Both the position numbers and the translations under genes were made by a program. Positions 21,284-29,997 of a DNA stretch of 64,000 bases are shown here, piece by piece. This stretch comes from Stutzerimonas balearica DSM 6083. Lineage in GTDB: Bacteria; Pseudomonadota; Gammaproteobacteria; Pseudomonadales; Pseudomonadaceae. The stretch lies in assembly GCF_000818015.1 (NCBI RefSeq), contig NZ_CP007511.1, positions 496,001 through 560,000 on the forward strand. Reading direction: 5' to 3'. The stretch's first letter is position 1, and each line of letters opens with the position of its first letter. The notes beneath the pieces are model-generated. The model was not told where the DNA came from. It worked only from the letters and a program-made list of their open reading frames with translations, and did not search any database.

Positions 21284-21300
21284 GCGCTCGGCGCACCCTT

Positions 21301-24137
21301 TCACCTGTCCATCTGCAGCGCCTGGTTCAGTGCCGCCTCCAGGCGCGCCTTGTAGCGCAGGTAATGCACGGTCTGGCCCTGTCCTCTGCCACGCAGGCCG
21401 GACAGGTCGAGGTCAGTGATGTAGCAGGGATAGCGCTCGCGGTTGCGCCGCTGCGAGAGAATGTATTCGGCGACTGCAGTGAACAGCCGCGCGCCGTATT
21501 CGAGCCCCGAGAATTCCTGGTGGTTGCAGTACAGCGTGACCGTGCTGCGGCCGTTCTCGCGGGATTCGACGATGGCTTGCACCTCGTAGAGCGGGTCGTC
21601 CGGTTCGTCCTGCGGCACCGGGCGGCGCTCGACCACGGGCGGCTGCCCGGCTGGTGTGCGAATCCGGTAGAGCAGGATTTCCAGGCCTGAGGACGGGCGC
21701 AGGCTGCTGAGCGAGCGCTGCGCGTTGCGTCGGTGGATAATCGAGCGGAGAAAGCGCAGCAGCGGCATCAGCAGGCGCTGCTCGTCGCGAAACGGCCATT
21801 GCTGGGTCCACAGCGCATTGCGCTCGTCGAGCACGGCGAGCTCGGCGCTGTCGCCGCGCACGCGGTAGAACACCTGCAGGCAGTCGGGCCGCCCCAGCGG
21901 CAGGATCAGCCCGAGATCGTCGTCCCTCAGTGCATAGCGGTCCAGGCGGATCGGGTCGCTGTCATGGTGCGCCTCGCCCAAGTGCTCAAGCAGCGCCGTG
22001 CGATCGCTGAGGCAGCTGTGCGCGACGTCCTCCGCGCGGCGTTCGAACAGGTGGAACCGCTGGCGGATCTGCAGCAGATAGCGGCGGTGCGTCGCGTCGA
22101 GGTTGCTCTGCGCATCGAGCAGCAGTTCCATCACGCGCCGGGCGATGGCCTGGCCGCGGTTGCGCGAGAAGCAGCGCACCTGCAGGCCGCAATCGCCAGC
22201 GCCAGCCAGGCCGGTGAGGTGATCACGCAGGCAGTCGGCGAGCGCCTGTGGCCCTTCGTAGCGGCTGACGCTCAGTTCGTTCCAGCTGTTGAGCACCAGT
22301 TGATCGATGCTCAGCACCAGGTTTTCCCGCGCGCTGGCATAGCCGAGCGGGTCGCTCTGCTCGGCGCAGTTGGGCATTTGCTGCGGCGCCAGCACGCTGA
22401 ACGGGTCCAGGCCGACGTTGATCAGCAGGAGTACCTGGCGTGGTGTGGCCGGGTCGAGCAATGCCTGTTCGGCCACTGCGCCAAGCGGTAGCGGGAAGAC
22501 CTGGCGCAGCTCGCCGAGCAGGCCGAACAGCTCGGTCTCGCCGAGGCCGCTGTCACCGGGATGCAGCGAAATGTGGGTGCCGCCGTCGATGACTCCGTTG
22601 CGATGGCCCCAGGCCAGCAGGGGCACCAGTTCCGGCATGCGGCGCAGCGGTGCGTAGTGCGCGCAATCGGCGCTCGTCAGGCTGCCCTCGTAGAGTGACC
22701 AGCTCGGTCGCCGCTGGCGTCGGTGCCCTGTAGCAGGGTCAGGCTGCCTTCGGACATGTCCGGGGAAATGCCAAGGTTGACGGCCTCGACCTTGCCCGCC
22801 TTGCGCCCGATGGCCGCCTGCAGGCGGCGTTCGAGCACGCTGAGGTCGCGCCCGCTGATCGGGCTGGCAGCCTCCAGCCGCTGGCTCAGGTCGCTGAGAA
22901 AGCGGTAGCCGTAGGTCAGCTCGTTGACCAGCGCGCGGCGTTCCTGCAGGACCTGGCGTACCTTCCATTGCTTGCGCCCGTCGAGGCCGGCGAAGCAGCG
23001 TTCGTCCCAGCCCCAGTCCCGTGTCAGGCGCTCGGCCAGCAGGCGCTGCCAGCTCTTGGTGCGATTGCGCGGCGGTCGGCTCAGGGCGCGGTTGATCTTC
23101 AGGTACAGCGCGCGGCGCGCCAGCTGCAGGCGCTCGCGGTCGGCGTGCTCGGCAAGGTAGCCCTCGATGGCGCGATAGGCAGCGATATACGGGTCCAGTT
23201 CATCGAGGTCGAGCCGGCCGTCGTAGACCGCCTGCTTGTACGCCACGGCCAGCGGTTGCACCTGCGGATGCTGGCTGGCGTAGACCTCGACCAGCAGCAG
23301 TTTGAACAAGGACTTGTAGGATGACTCCAGCGCCTTGTACAGCTGCCAGAGGGCGGCACCGGCAAATTCCCCCGCCGGAATCTGCGCGAGATGCCCGAGG
23401 TCCAGCACCTCTTCGGCGCGAATGAAGCGCCGTTCGAGCAGCGCCGCGACATAGTCCGGATAGCGGTGCTCCTCGTAGGCTGGCACCAGCCACCACAGCG
23501 GCACGCGGCCTCCGAGCCACAGCGCGGTGCGATAGAACTCGTCGAGCAGCAGGTAGTGCTGGGTGCTGCCACAGTCGTCCGAACTCAGCTGCGCCTGACG
23601 CTCGCCGCTGGCAAAGCGCACCGGATCGACGAGAAAGAAGTGCGCCTCGCAGCCCTGGCTGGCCGCCCAGCCTTGCAGCAGGTCGCACTTGCGGCGCAAT
23701 TCGGCGAGCTGCGAAGCGTCCAGCGTCGGCTCATGGCAGACCCAGACGTCCAGATCGCTGCTCTCATCCTGCGCGACCGTGCCCAGGCTGCCCATCGCGA
23801 ACAGCGCCAGGATCGGCTGGGGCGGGCGGTGGCGCAGCGGCTTGTAGGCGAACGAGCGCGCCAGGCGCTGGGCCTCGCCGAGCAGCTCGCTGTCCGGTTC
23901 GAAGCCGCTGAGCCCGGCCGGCGTAGCGGCCGAAACGTAACCGGGCAGCAGTGGGTGATTGACATGAAACAGCAGGGGCAACAGGCGGAACACCTGCTGC
24001 TGGCGGCTGGACAGGCCGAGCAGGGCACGCTCGATGCGCGCCGCGTTGATTTGCAGGAAGCGCGCATGCAGCGTCGCCAGCACCTTGCGGTCGATGCCTT
24101 CTTCCAGGATCGGTTGGATCTTTGGGCAGCCGGTCAT
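21301..24137 (-). pseudogene. cyaA: Class I adenylate cyclase CyaA, broken by a frameshift near 22702-22709
   Basis: The N-terminal part (24137 to 22677, 486 codons) and the C-terminal part (in another frame from about 22705 to 21301) together match one class I adenylate cyclase of about 945 residues. The first part carries the nucleotidyltransferase-like catalytic domain (MGSLGTVAQDESSDLDVWVCHE, DCGSTQHYLLLDEFYRTA) and runs on to LTLLQGTDASGD. The homologous continuation, SWSLYEGSLTSADCAHYAPL, is one frame over. Adding one base in the GACCGAGCTGG context on the minus strand restores the frame. As written, translation stops after about 8 foreign residues, leaving an intact catalytic domain without the C-terminal regulatory half. 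An assembly error is equally possible. Confidence 0.85.
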
Positions 24138-24227
24138 TGCCGTTCGCAGTCAATAACGGGAGTCGGACTGTCATCGGCCGCGCGCGCCCCGACTTGAGCT
24201 GGGCGCGGCCTGGGCGAAGCGTGGGGC

Positions 24228-24473
24228 TCAGGCGGCTTGCGGACCGCGCAGAATGGTCAGCAGTGCCTGGGCGTGTTCGGCGGCGTCGCGCCCCAGGCTG
24301 GTGAGATAACCGCCGTCGGCCTGGGTGGTCAGCCCCTTGCGGTGCAGGCGTGCGGCCGCGGCGATCGCCTCGGCGGCGGCGTCATGGTGAACCTTCAGAC
24401 CTTCCTGATGGTTGTCGAGGTTGAACAGGCAGAGAATCTCGAGCTCGGCGACCAACTCTGGGGTATAGGACAT
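24228..24473 (-). CDS. Small conserved protein, TIGR02647-like
   Basis: This 81-residue protein starts MSYTPELVAELEILCLFNLDNHQEG and ends with a helical segment. It resembles the TIGR02647 family of small proteins found mainly in Pseudomonas and relatives; no function is known. aggag lies 6 bases upstream of ATG 24473, and a GTG two codons earlier is less likely. It lies 90 bases upstream of cyaA on the same strand. Confidence 0.7.
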   Translation of the reverse strand: MSYTPELVAELEILCLFNLDNHQEGLKVHHDAAAEAIAAAARLHRKGLTTQADGGYLTSLGRDAAEHAQALLTILRGPQAA

Positions 24474-24550
24474 GTCCACTCCTGGGAAGATGGGCCTCGG
24501 CCCGGTCCGCTGAGTGTAGATGCAGATCCCCGGCCGAGGTTGACCTGCGT

Positions 24551-24979
24551 CTATTCGGGCAGCTCGGGCAGCGCGCGCAGCAGGCTTTCGTAGCGCGCGG
24601 CATCGAACGGCCGATCCTCGGCGAGCATGCTCTGGATCTCGTTGGCCAGCACCAGCGCCATCATTTCCAGGCTTTCCTCGCGTTCGTAGCCCACCAGCGT
24701 GAGTTTGTTCAGGGTGGCCTGGGCTGCCGGCGGCTCGCCGGATTCGAGCTGGTTCTCGATGGCCTCGAGCAGGGTGGCTTGGGCGAAGACCTCGTCTTCT
24801 TCGTTGTCGTGGGCGTCTTGGGTCATGGGTGTCTCGAGCGGGGCCGGATTCTCGTCGTCCAGCTGACAGAGGGTGCAGCTGCCGTCATCCGGACGGTTGG
24901 TTTCGACGTAGCGTACCCGGCGGCTCGGCGCCTGGCGATCGGCATCGATGCGAAAGCGTGGGCGGTCTGATTCGGTCAT
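24551..24979 (-). CDS. Conserved hypothetical protein with a CxxC pair
   Basis: The protein has 142 residues. It begins MTESDRPRFRIDADRQAPSRRV and has a possible CTLC metal-binding pair near residue 35. An acidic middle follows (TQDAHDNEEDEVF), then a helical C-terminal domain (QATLLEAIENQLESGEPPAAQATLNKLTLVGYEREESLEMMALVLANEI). It is soluble, with no signal peptide or membrane helix. I cannot assign it to a named family. It lies 77 bases upstream of the 81-residue gene on the same strand and may share its transcript. Confidence 0.65.
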   Translation of the reverse strand: MTESDRPRFRIDADRQAPSRRVRYVETNRPDDGSCTLCQLDDENPAPLETPMTQDAHDNEEDEVFAQATLLEAIENQLESGEPPAAQATLNKLTLVGYEREESLEMMALVLANEIQSMLAEDRPFDAARYESLLRALPELPE

Positions 24980-25082
24980 GCGTCTGCTTCCGGCTGTTAC
25001 GTGACCGTTGTGATAGCGCGCGGCGGAGTGGAAGGCAAGCAAGCCGCCGCTGCAGCGACGGTTTGCTCCGCTCCGGGGCTGC

Positions 25083-25448
25083 TCAGCGGCCGCCGCCTCC
25101 GCCGCCCTTGCGATCACCCGAGCCCATGCCGGCGCCCTGGCCCATGCCCATCCCTTGGCCCATGCCGCCGCCCTGGCCCATGCCGCGGCCCGCCGGTGGT
25201 TCTTCCGGCAGTGTCACGCCGCGTTCGCGGGCGCGTTCACGCATCTGCTGATGGTGCTCGTTGCGAATGCGCTCGCGTTCTTCCTGCGTCTGCGCCTGGC
25301 GCATGCGGTTGCGGTACTCCATGCGCTCCTGCTGGGTCATGATCTGCGAGCCATAGACCTGCTCGTCGTTGCCGCCAGCCTGCTGGGCGAAGGCTGCGCC
25401 TGAAAGCAGCAGCGTGCCGAGCGCGAGCGCGGTGGTCAGTCGTTTCAT
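25083..25448 (-). CDS. Small exported Gly/Met-rich protein
   Basis: The 121-residue precursor has a clear signal peptide (MKRLTTALALGTLLLSGAAFA, cut near 21-22). The mature part starts with a basic-acidic helix (SQIMTQQERMEYRNRMRQAQ, TQEERERIRNEHHQQMRERARERG) of a type common in small periplasmic proteins. It ends in a low-complexity tail of MGQG/GMGQ repeats and GGGGGGR. aggag precedes the ATG by 6 bases. It is the last gene of the 29791-25083 exported-protein run, 25 bases after the His-rich gene. Function is unknown. Confidence 0.7.
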   Translation of the reverse strand: MKRLTTALALGTLLLSGAAFAQQAGGNDEQVYGSQIMTQQERMEYRNRMRQAQTQEERERIRNEHHQQMRERARERGVTLPEEPPAGRGMGQGGGMGQGMGMGQGAGMGSGDRKGGGGGGR

Positions 25449-25473
25449 GTGCTTCTCCTGCCGTTTTGCCGGG

Positions 25474-25833
25474 TTAGTAGGTGTGCTCCTCGTCATCGTG
25501 ATGCGATGACTCGTCTCCGGGCTTGCCGCCCATGTACTTGGGGCCTTTGCCGCGGCCCTCGTCGAATACCTTGTTTTCCATCGATTTGCTGCCACCGGGG
25601 CCGCCGGTATGCCCGGAGTGGCTGCCTTCCTCGTGGGTCTGATCGCTGTGGCTGCTGCCGTGATCGCGGCCACCGCCGTATTTCGGCCCCTTGCCCTTGC
25701 CGCTGGAGTCGTGACTAGTGTGGCCGCCGTCATGGCTGGAGTGGTCGTCGGCGGCGTGCAGCGGGCCGCTGCCGCCGGCCAGCAACAGGGCGAGAGTGGC
25801 CGCCAGCAGCGGGGATCTGTAGCGAACGCGCAT
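25474..25833 (-). CDS. Small exported histidine-rich protein
   Basis: The 119-residue precursor has a signal peptide ending near LHAADD (residues 27-28). The mature segment holds twelve histidines in HSSH, HTSH, HSGH and HHDDEEH clusters among Asp, Glu, Ser and Gly. It also has two copies of the motif GKGPKY followed by GG (47-55 and 95-103). The composition suggests an extracytoplasmic metal-binding or disordered polypeptide, but no fold or family is recognisable. ggggag lies upstream of the ATG. It is spaced 51 bases from the Gly-rich gene before it. Confidence 0.7.
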   Translation of the reverse strand: MRVRYRSPLLAATLALLLAGGSGPLHAADDHSSHDGGHTSHDSSGKGKGPKYGGGRDHGSSHSDQTHEEGSHSGHTGGPGGSKSMENKVFDEGRGKGPKYMGGKPGDESSHHDDEEHTY

Positions 25834-25884
25834 AGTGCTCTCCCCGAACGGGGCGGCTGACGTCGCGGCCAGCCGCCCCGGCCG

Positions 25885-27090
25885 TTACCTGACTGCGTTG
25901 TCGTGGACGAATTCGATGACCTGCAGGTAGTCGTTGGCCGCCGCGGCAAAGTCATCGGCGCCGCCTTCACTGGTCGGATCGCTCCAGGCGGTGCTGCCGA
26001 ACACGGCGTCGTACAGGTTCACCAGGGTCGGCCGGTAGACATCGTCCGCCGGGTCCGCCGGATCGCCCTCGTCCAGCACCAGCACGGTGGCGGTGGCGGC
26101 GGACCAAGTCGCGGTGCGGTCGTACTGGTAGTCGGAGAAGTCGTAGTACGTCGTTCCGGAATTGATGCCCAGGATCGAGTTCATGTAGACCAGTGTGTCG
26201 ACGCTGATGGTGCCGGTCTTGTCACCAGCCGCCGCGAGCAGGGCGGCCGGGTTGAAACCGTCCGGCAAGGTGACGCCAGGAATCGTCCCGGTGGTCATGT
26301 AGGTCTCGTACAGCGCCAGGTTTTCCAGCGGTGAGTCGATGGTGGTGCCGTCGACCGTCAGCCGGCCGGTGGAATCGATGGCGATCACCGCGCCTTCGGC
26401 GGTCAGCTTGGCCAGCGCCTCGTCCAGCGAGTGGTTGAGGACCTTGCTCGGCGAGCGGCCGACGCTCAGGCGACCCAGTTCCACCTCACCGGGCACGACG
26501 TCGTAGGTGGTTTCGCCGACTGTCACCGAGGTCAGCAGATCACCTTCTTCGTTGCGCGGGATGGCCACCAGCTGGCCGTCGGCGTCGGTCACCGGGACCA
26601 GCACGCCGGTCGTGTCGTAGTAGAACGCCACCACCAGCTCCTCGCCATTGGCATCGGTCAGCGGAACGCCGTTGGGGTCGCGCAGCAGGATGTACATGTC
26701 GCCGAACAGGTCGCCCTTCTTGGTGCCGGCGCCGAACGGCTTGCCACCGCCACCCGCCTTGCCGCCCTTCACGCCGGCCCACTCGGGGCGGTCGCTGTCT
26801 TCTTCGGCTGCAGGGTCGACGCGGAAGATCTTGTCCACTGCGCCATGCCCGCCGCCCATGCGCGAGCCGCCCTGGCCCCGCTCTCCGCCACTGCCGCCAC
26901 TGCCCTGGCCGCCGCGGCCGCCATGGCTGTCGCTGCCACCCTTGCCGGCGCCGCTATGCTCGGCGGCCACACTCGAGGTGGCGACGCCCAGTGACAGCGC
27001 ACCGGTGATCACCAGCGGCGCGGCGAGTGCGACGATGAGCGCCCCGCCGGCAAGCCCGAAGGTGTTGCGTTTGAACTGACTGTGTTTCAT
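25885..27090 (-). CDS. Exported Gly-rich protein of unknown family
   Basis: The 401-residue precursor begins MKHSQFKRNTFGLAGGAL with a long signal peptide ending near VAAEH (about 45). Residues 46-90 are low-complexity Gly/Ser (GSDSHGGRGGQGSGG). A folded region of about 300 residues then starts near GDLFGDMYILLRDPNGVPLTD. It has many short strands, Asp/Gly turns (VTDADGQLVAIPRNEEGDLL) and no lipobox, and ends VIEFVHDNAVR. The acidic, strand-rich composition suits a secreted or surface protein. aaggag precedes the ATG. It follows the barrel gene by 110 bases, so an OM-associated role is inferred. I do not recognise a named family. Confidence 0.7.
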   Translation of the reverse strand: MKHSQFKRNTFGLAGGALIVALAAPLVITGALSLGVATSSVAAEHSGAGKGGSDSHGGRGGQGSGGSGGERGQGGSRMGGGHGAVDKIFRVDPAAEEDSDRPEWAGVKGGKAGGGGKPFGAGTKKGDLFGDMYILLRDPNGVPLTDANGEELVVAFYYDTTGVLVPVTDADGQLVAIPRNEEGDLLTSVTVGETTYDVVPGEVELGRLSVGRSPSKVLNHSLDEALAKLTAEGAVIAIDSTGRLTVDGTTIDSPLENLALYETYMTTGTIPGVTLPDGFNPAALLAAAGDKTGTISVDTLVYMNSILGINSGTTYYDFSDYQYDRTATWSAATATVLVLDEGDPADPADDVYRPTLVNLYDAVFGSTAWSDPTSEGGADDFAAAANDYLQVIEFVHDNAVR

Positions 27091-27200
27091 GACCTTGCTC
27101 CTTTGCTTGCGGGGCCGGTGCTCCGGGCCGTTGGCGCGTGGAAGACACCGGTATTGCGGTTGCACCTGACGGCAGGCCCTTGGCCCGCCGCCGCCGATGA

Positions 27201-29791
27201 TCAGAAGCGCAAGCCCAGGCCCATGCGGAACAGGCTTTCGCGGTTTTCGAACTGCATGTCATCCGGGCTTCCGTGCGCGGTCGTGAAGCGGTAGCTGTCG
27301 TAATAGGTGCGGGTGTAATCCAGGCGAGCGAACGCCATGGCCCCCAGCGGTATCTCCGCGCCCAGGCCGTAGCGCATGCCGTCGACCTTGTAGCTGCGAT
27401 CGATGTTGGCGTCGGCGTTGTTGCCCTTGGCCCAGGTCGTGTTGAAGCGACCGCGTACCGGTCCGGCGCGGCCATACAGCAGGGTGCCGTTGGGCAGGCT
27501 GTAGCCCAGGCGCAGCGCGATGCCGTAGTCGCTCTTCTTCTGCACCGAGAAATCGCGGCCGCCGCTGCCATTGGTATCGCGCCGGTGCATCCAGTCGATG
27601 TCGGCGGTGTCGATTTCCGCTTCCAGCCCGGCGTACCAGCGGCCGAAATCACGGCCGTAGCCGGCAAACACCCCGTAGACGCCGCCGAGCCCGGCGAAAT
27701 CGCCTGCGTAGGGCTGCGAGAACGCCGGCTCGCCGCTCTCCGAATGGCGTCCTTCGAGGCGGGAGTCGACGCCGCCATGGCCGGCATGCGCGCCGACATA
27801 GAAGCCCCGCACGGCCGGCAGGCGTGGCAGCGGTGACGGATTGGCGGTCAGACGCCAGCCCAGCCCGAGGCGAAACTGGCCCTCTTCCGGCGCGAAGCGC
27901 TCGCTGGTGGTGCCCTCGTCGTCGCCGTAGGCGACCGGATAGGCGTCGTAGTCGGTGTAGACGTATTCCATGCGCAGGAACAGCCGCTCGCCCGCCGGCA
28001 GGTCGGCGCCCACGCCGAAGCGGCTGCCGGACTGCCGATCGTCGCGGCTGCCGGCGGCAACAAGCTGGTCGTTCACCGTGTAGAAGCTGTCGAAGCGGGT
28101 TTCCACTCGGCCGGCGCGCAGGTAAAGCAGGCTGCCGTTGTCGACCACGTAGCCGCCGCGCAGGCTCAGTCCATAGCTGTCGTCCTTGTCCAGCGAGCTG
28201 CTGCGCGCGTCGGCCTTGCTCTTGGCAAAGGACCAGTCGGCCTGGCTGGTTTCGCCTTCGGCCTCGGCGCCCAGGTACCAGCGCCCGAACTGCCGGCCAT
28301 AGCCGACGAAGAGCAACTCGCCGAAGCCGTCGGCCCCGTGCGGGCTGACATCGCTGCCGCCGTCGCCGCGGCTGCCGGAGGTTTCGCTGTAGAGCGTGCC
28401 ATTCCGAGCGCGGCACCGCCGTACAGGCCATCGAAGAGTTCGCTCAGCGGTAGCGGCGTCAGCGGATAGGCCGAACCTTGCGCCAGCGCGGCGGCCGGCA
28501 GCCGGTAGCTGCTCGAGCGACCAGGCGTGTAACCGAGGCTGAGGCTGATCTGGCTGCGACGGTACTCGCCATCGAGTTCGTCGGAGTCGCGATCGATCAC
28601 CCGCAGGTTGCTGCCGACGAACAGGGTCGGGGTGAGGTAGTAGCGCAGCCCGGCGCCGGCATCGGTGATCTTGTCCTGACGCGGGTAGCTGAGGAGTTCG
28701 CTGTCGATATAGGCGGCGTGGCCGACCACCGACAGCCGGCTGGTCAGCTTGCGCTCCACTTCGAAGCCGTAGACGGTATCCAGGGTGCCAGCGGCGTAAC
28801 GGTCGTCGAGGGCGACGGTGGTTTCCTCGATCGAGCGGTCGATGTAGAGATCGACCCGGGTGACGACATCGGGACGCCAGGCCAACTGCGCACCGAAATA
28901 GGGTTTGCGCACATCGGAGAAGCCCGGGTGGTCGTAGCGCTGGCGCAGGCTGCCGAGGAAGACCTCGCCAGCCAGGCGCTGGCGCGGTCGGACGAAGCGC
29001 AGCCCGGCGGCGGCCCGATAGCCATCGGAGTCGCGGTTGAAGCCGGTGCCGTTGATCGGCTGGTCGTAGCGCCGCTGATCGGTGGCGTACTGCACGAAGG
29101 GCTCGTACTCGGCGCTCAGCGCGTAGCCGGCGCGCAAGCCGATGGAGACCAGGTCATAGCGGCGGTCGCGGTTGTCGATGCGTGCGCCCGAGGTGGCGGT
29201 GGCGTCCTCGTAGTCGTAGCGATCGAAGGTGGTGCCGCCGCGCAGGCGCCACTTGCCCAGGTCGCTGGCCAGCCCCAGGTGCGCTTCCTCATGGTCGTAG
29301 CGGGTCGGCTCGCGCTGCTGATCGGGCCCCGGGGTGCCGGCTACATAGCGGTCCTCATGGTCGCGGGTGTGGCGCATGCCGCCGAACAGCCGGGTCTGCT
29401 CGGTGAACTCGTACTGGCCGTCGAAGCCCAGCCAGTAGTCGTCCACGTTTTCCTCGCCGTGGTCCTGGTAGCGATCGAAGTCGGCGCCCATGTTGAGGTT
29501 CAGGGCGTGACGCTGCCAGTCCGACTGCAACAGCAGGGTCGGCGAAAAGGTGTAGACGGTGTCTTCGATCTCGCCGCTGCGCTGGGCATAGATGTTGTCG
29601 TCGCGCATGGTCCAGAAGGTCAACTCCGGAAAGGCGCGGAACGAGCCCCACGGCAGCCCCGGAAACTCGCGCTGCTCGGCACGTGACGGGCGCGGTTTCG
29701 GTGAACCGCTGGCGGGGGCTGTCGTATCGGTCTGCGCCAAAACGCTTGCCGATGCGAATGCCACCAGCGTAGCGACGAGAATTCGACCCAT
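27201..29791 (-). pseudogene. Triple beta-barrel outer-membrane protein, broken by a frameshift near 28403-28409
   Basis: With one base restored this encodes about 863 residues in three barrels. Residues 1-22 are a signal peptide (MGRILVATLVAFASASVLAQ). Residues 25-440 resemble the BBP2-type porin fold (DDNIYAQRSGEIEDTVYTFSP, many alternating strands). About 450-650 and 662-863 are two homologous eight-strand, OmpA-like barrels. Each starts with a G-x-YVGA/YGGA strand, contains GRWYxGxEAE, and ends in an aromatic beta-signal (FRLGLGWRL; FRMGLGLRF-stop). The first strand of barrel 2 (FDGLYGGAALG) is in the barrel 1 frame and the rest is one frame over, so the fusion predates the break. ATG 29791 has ggag 8 bases upstream. 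Confidence 0.75.
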
Positions 29792-29817
29792 GAGATCCAC
29801 TCCGATAGCTGCCTGAC

Positions 29818-29840
29818 GGCGCGGCGCGGCGCGGCGCGGC
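29818..29840. repeat. Pentanucleotide (GCGGC) tandem repeat upstream of the barrel gene
   Basis: Four perfect GCGGC units run from 29821 to 29840, with a partial unit before them, 27 bases upstream of the triple-barrel start. A further GC-only stretch follows. Short tandem repeats upstream of outer-membrane genes can slip and vary expression, but four units are few. Confidence 0.6.
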
Positions 29841-29997
29841 CCGCGCGCTGCGCGGTGCGTCTGGGATCACGTTAGGTCGGAGCGGGTGGCGCGAGGCTGA
29901 TAAATGTCAACGCACTCTGGCTTTACTTATCGCGATTCGAAGCAAGCCAAGTCCGGCTTAGGGAAAAATTTGCACGCGGCGCTGGCGTGAGCGCAGC

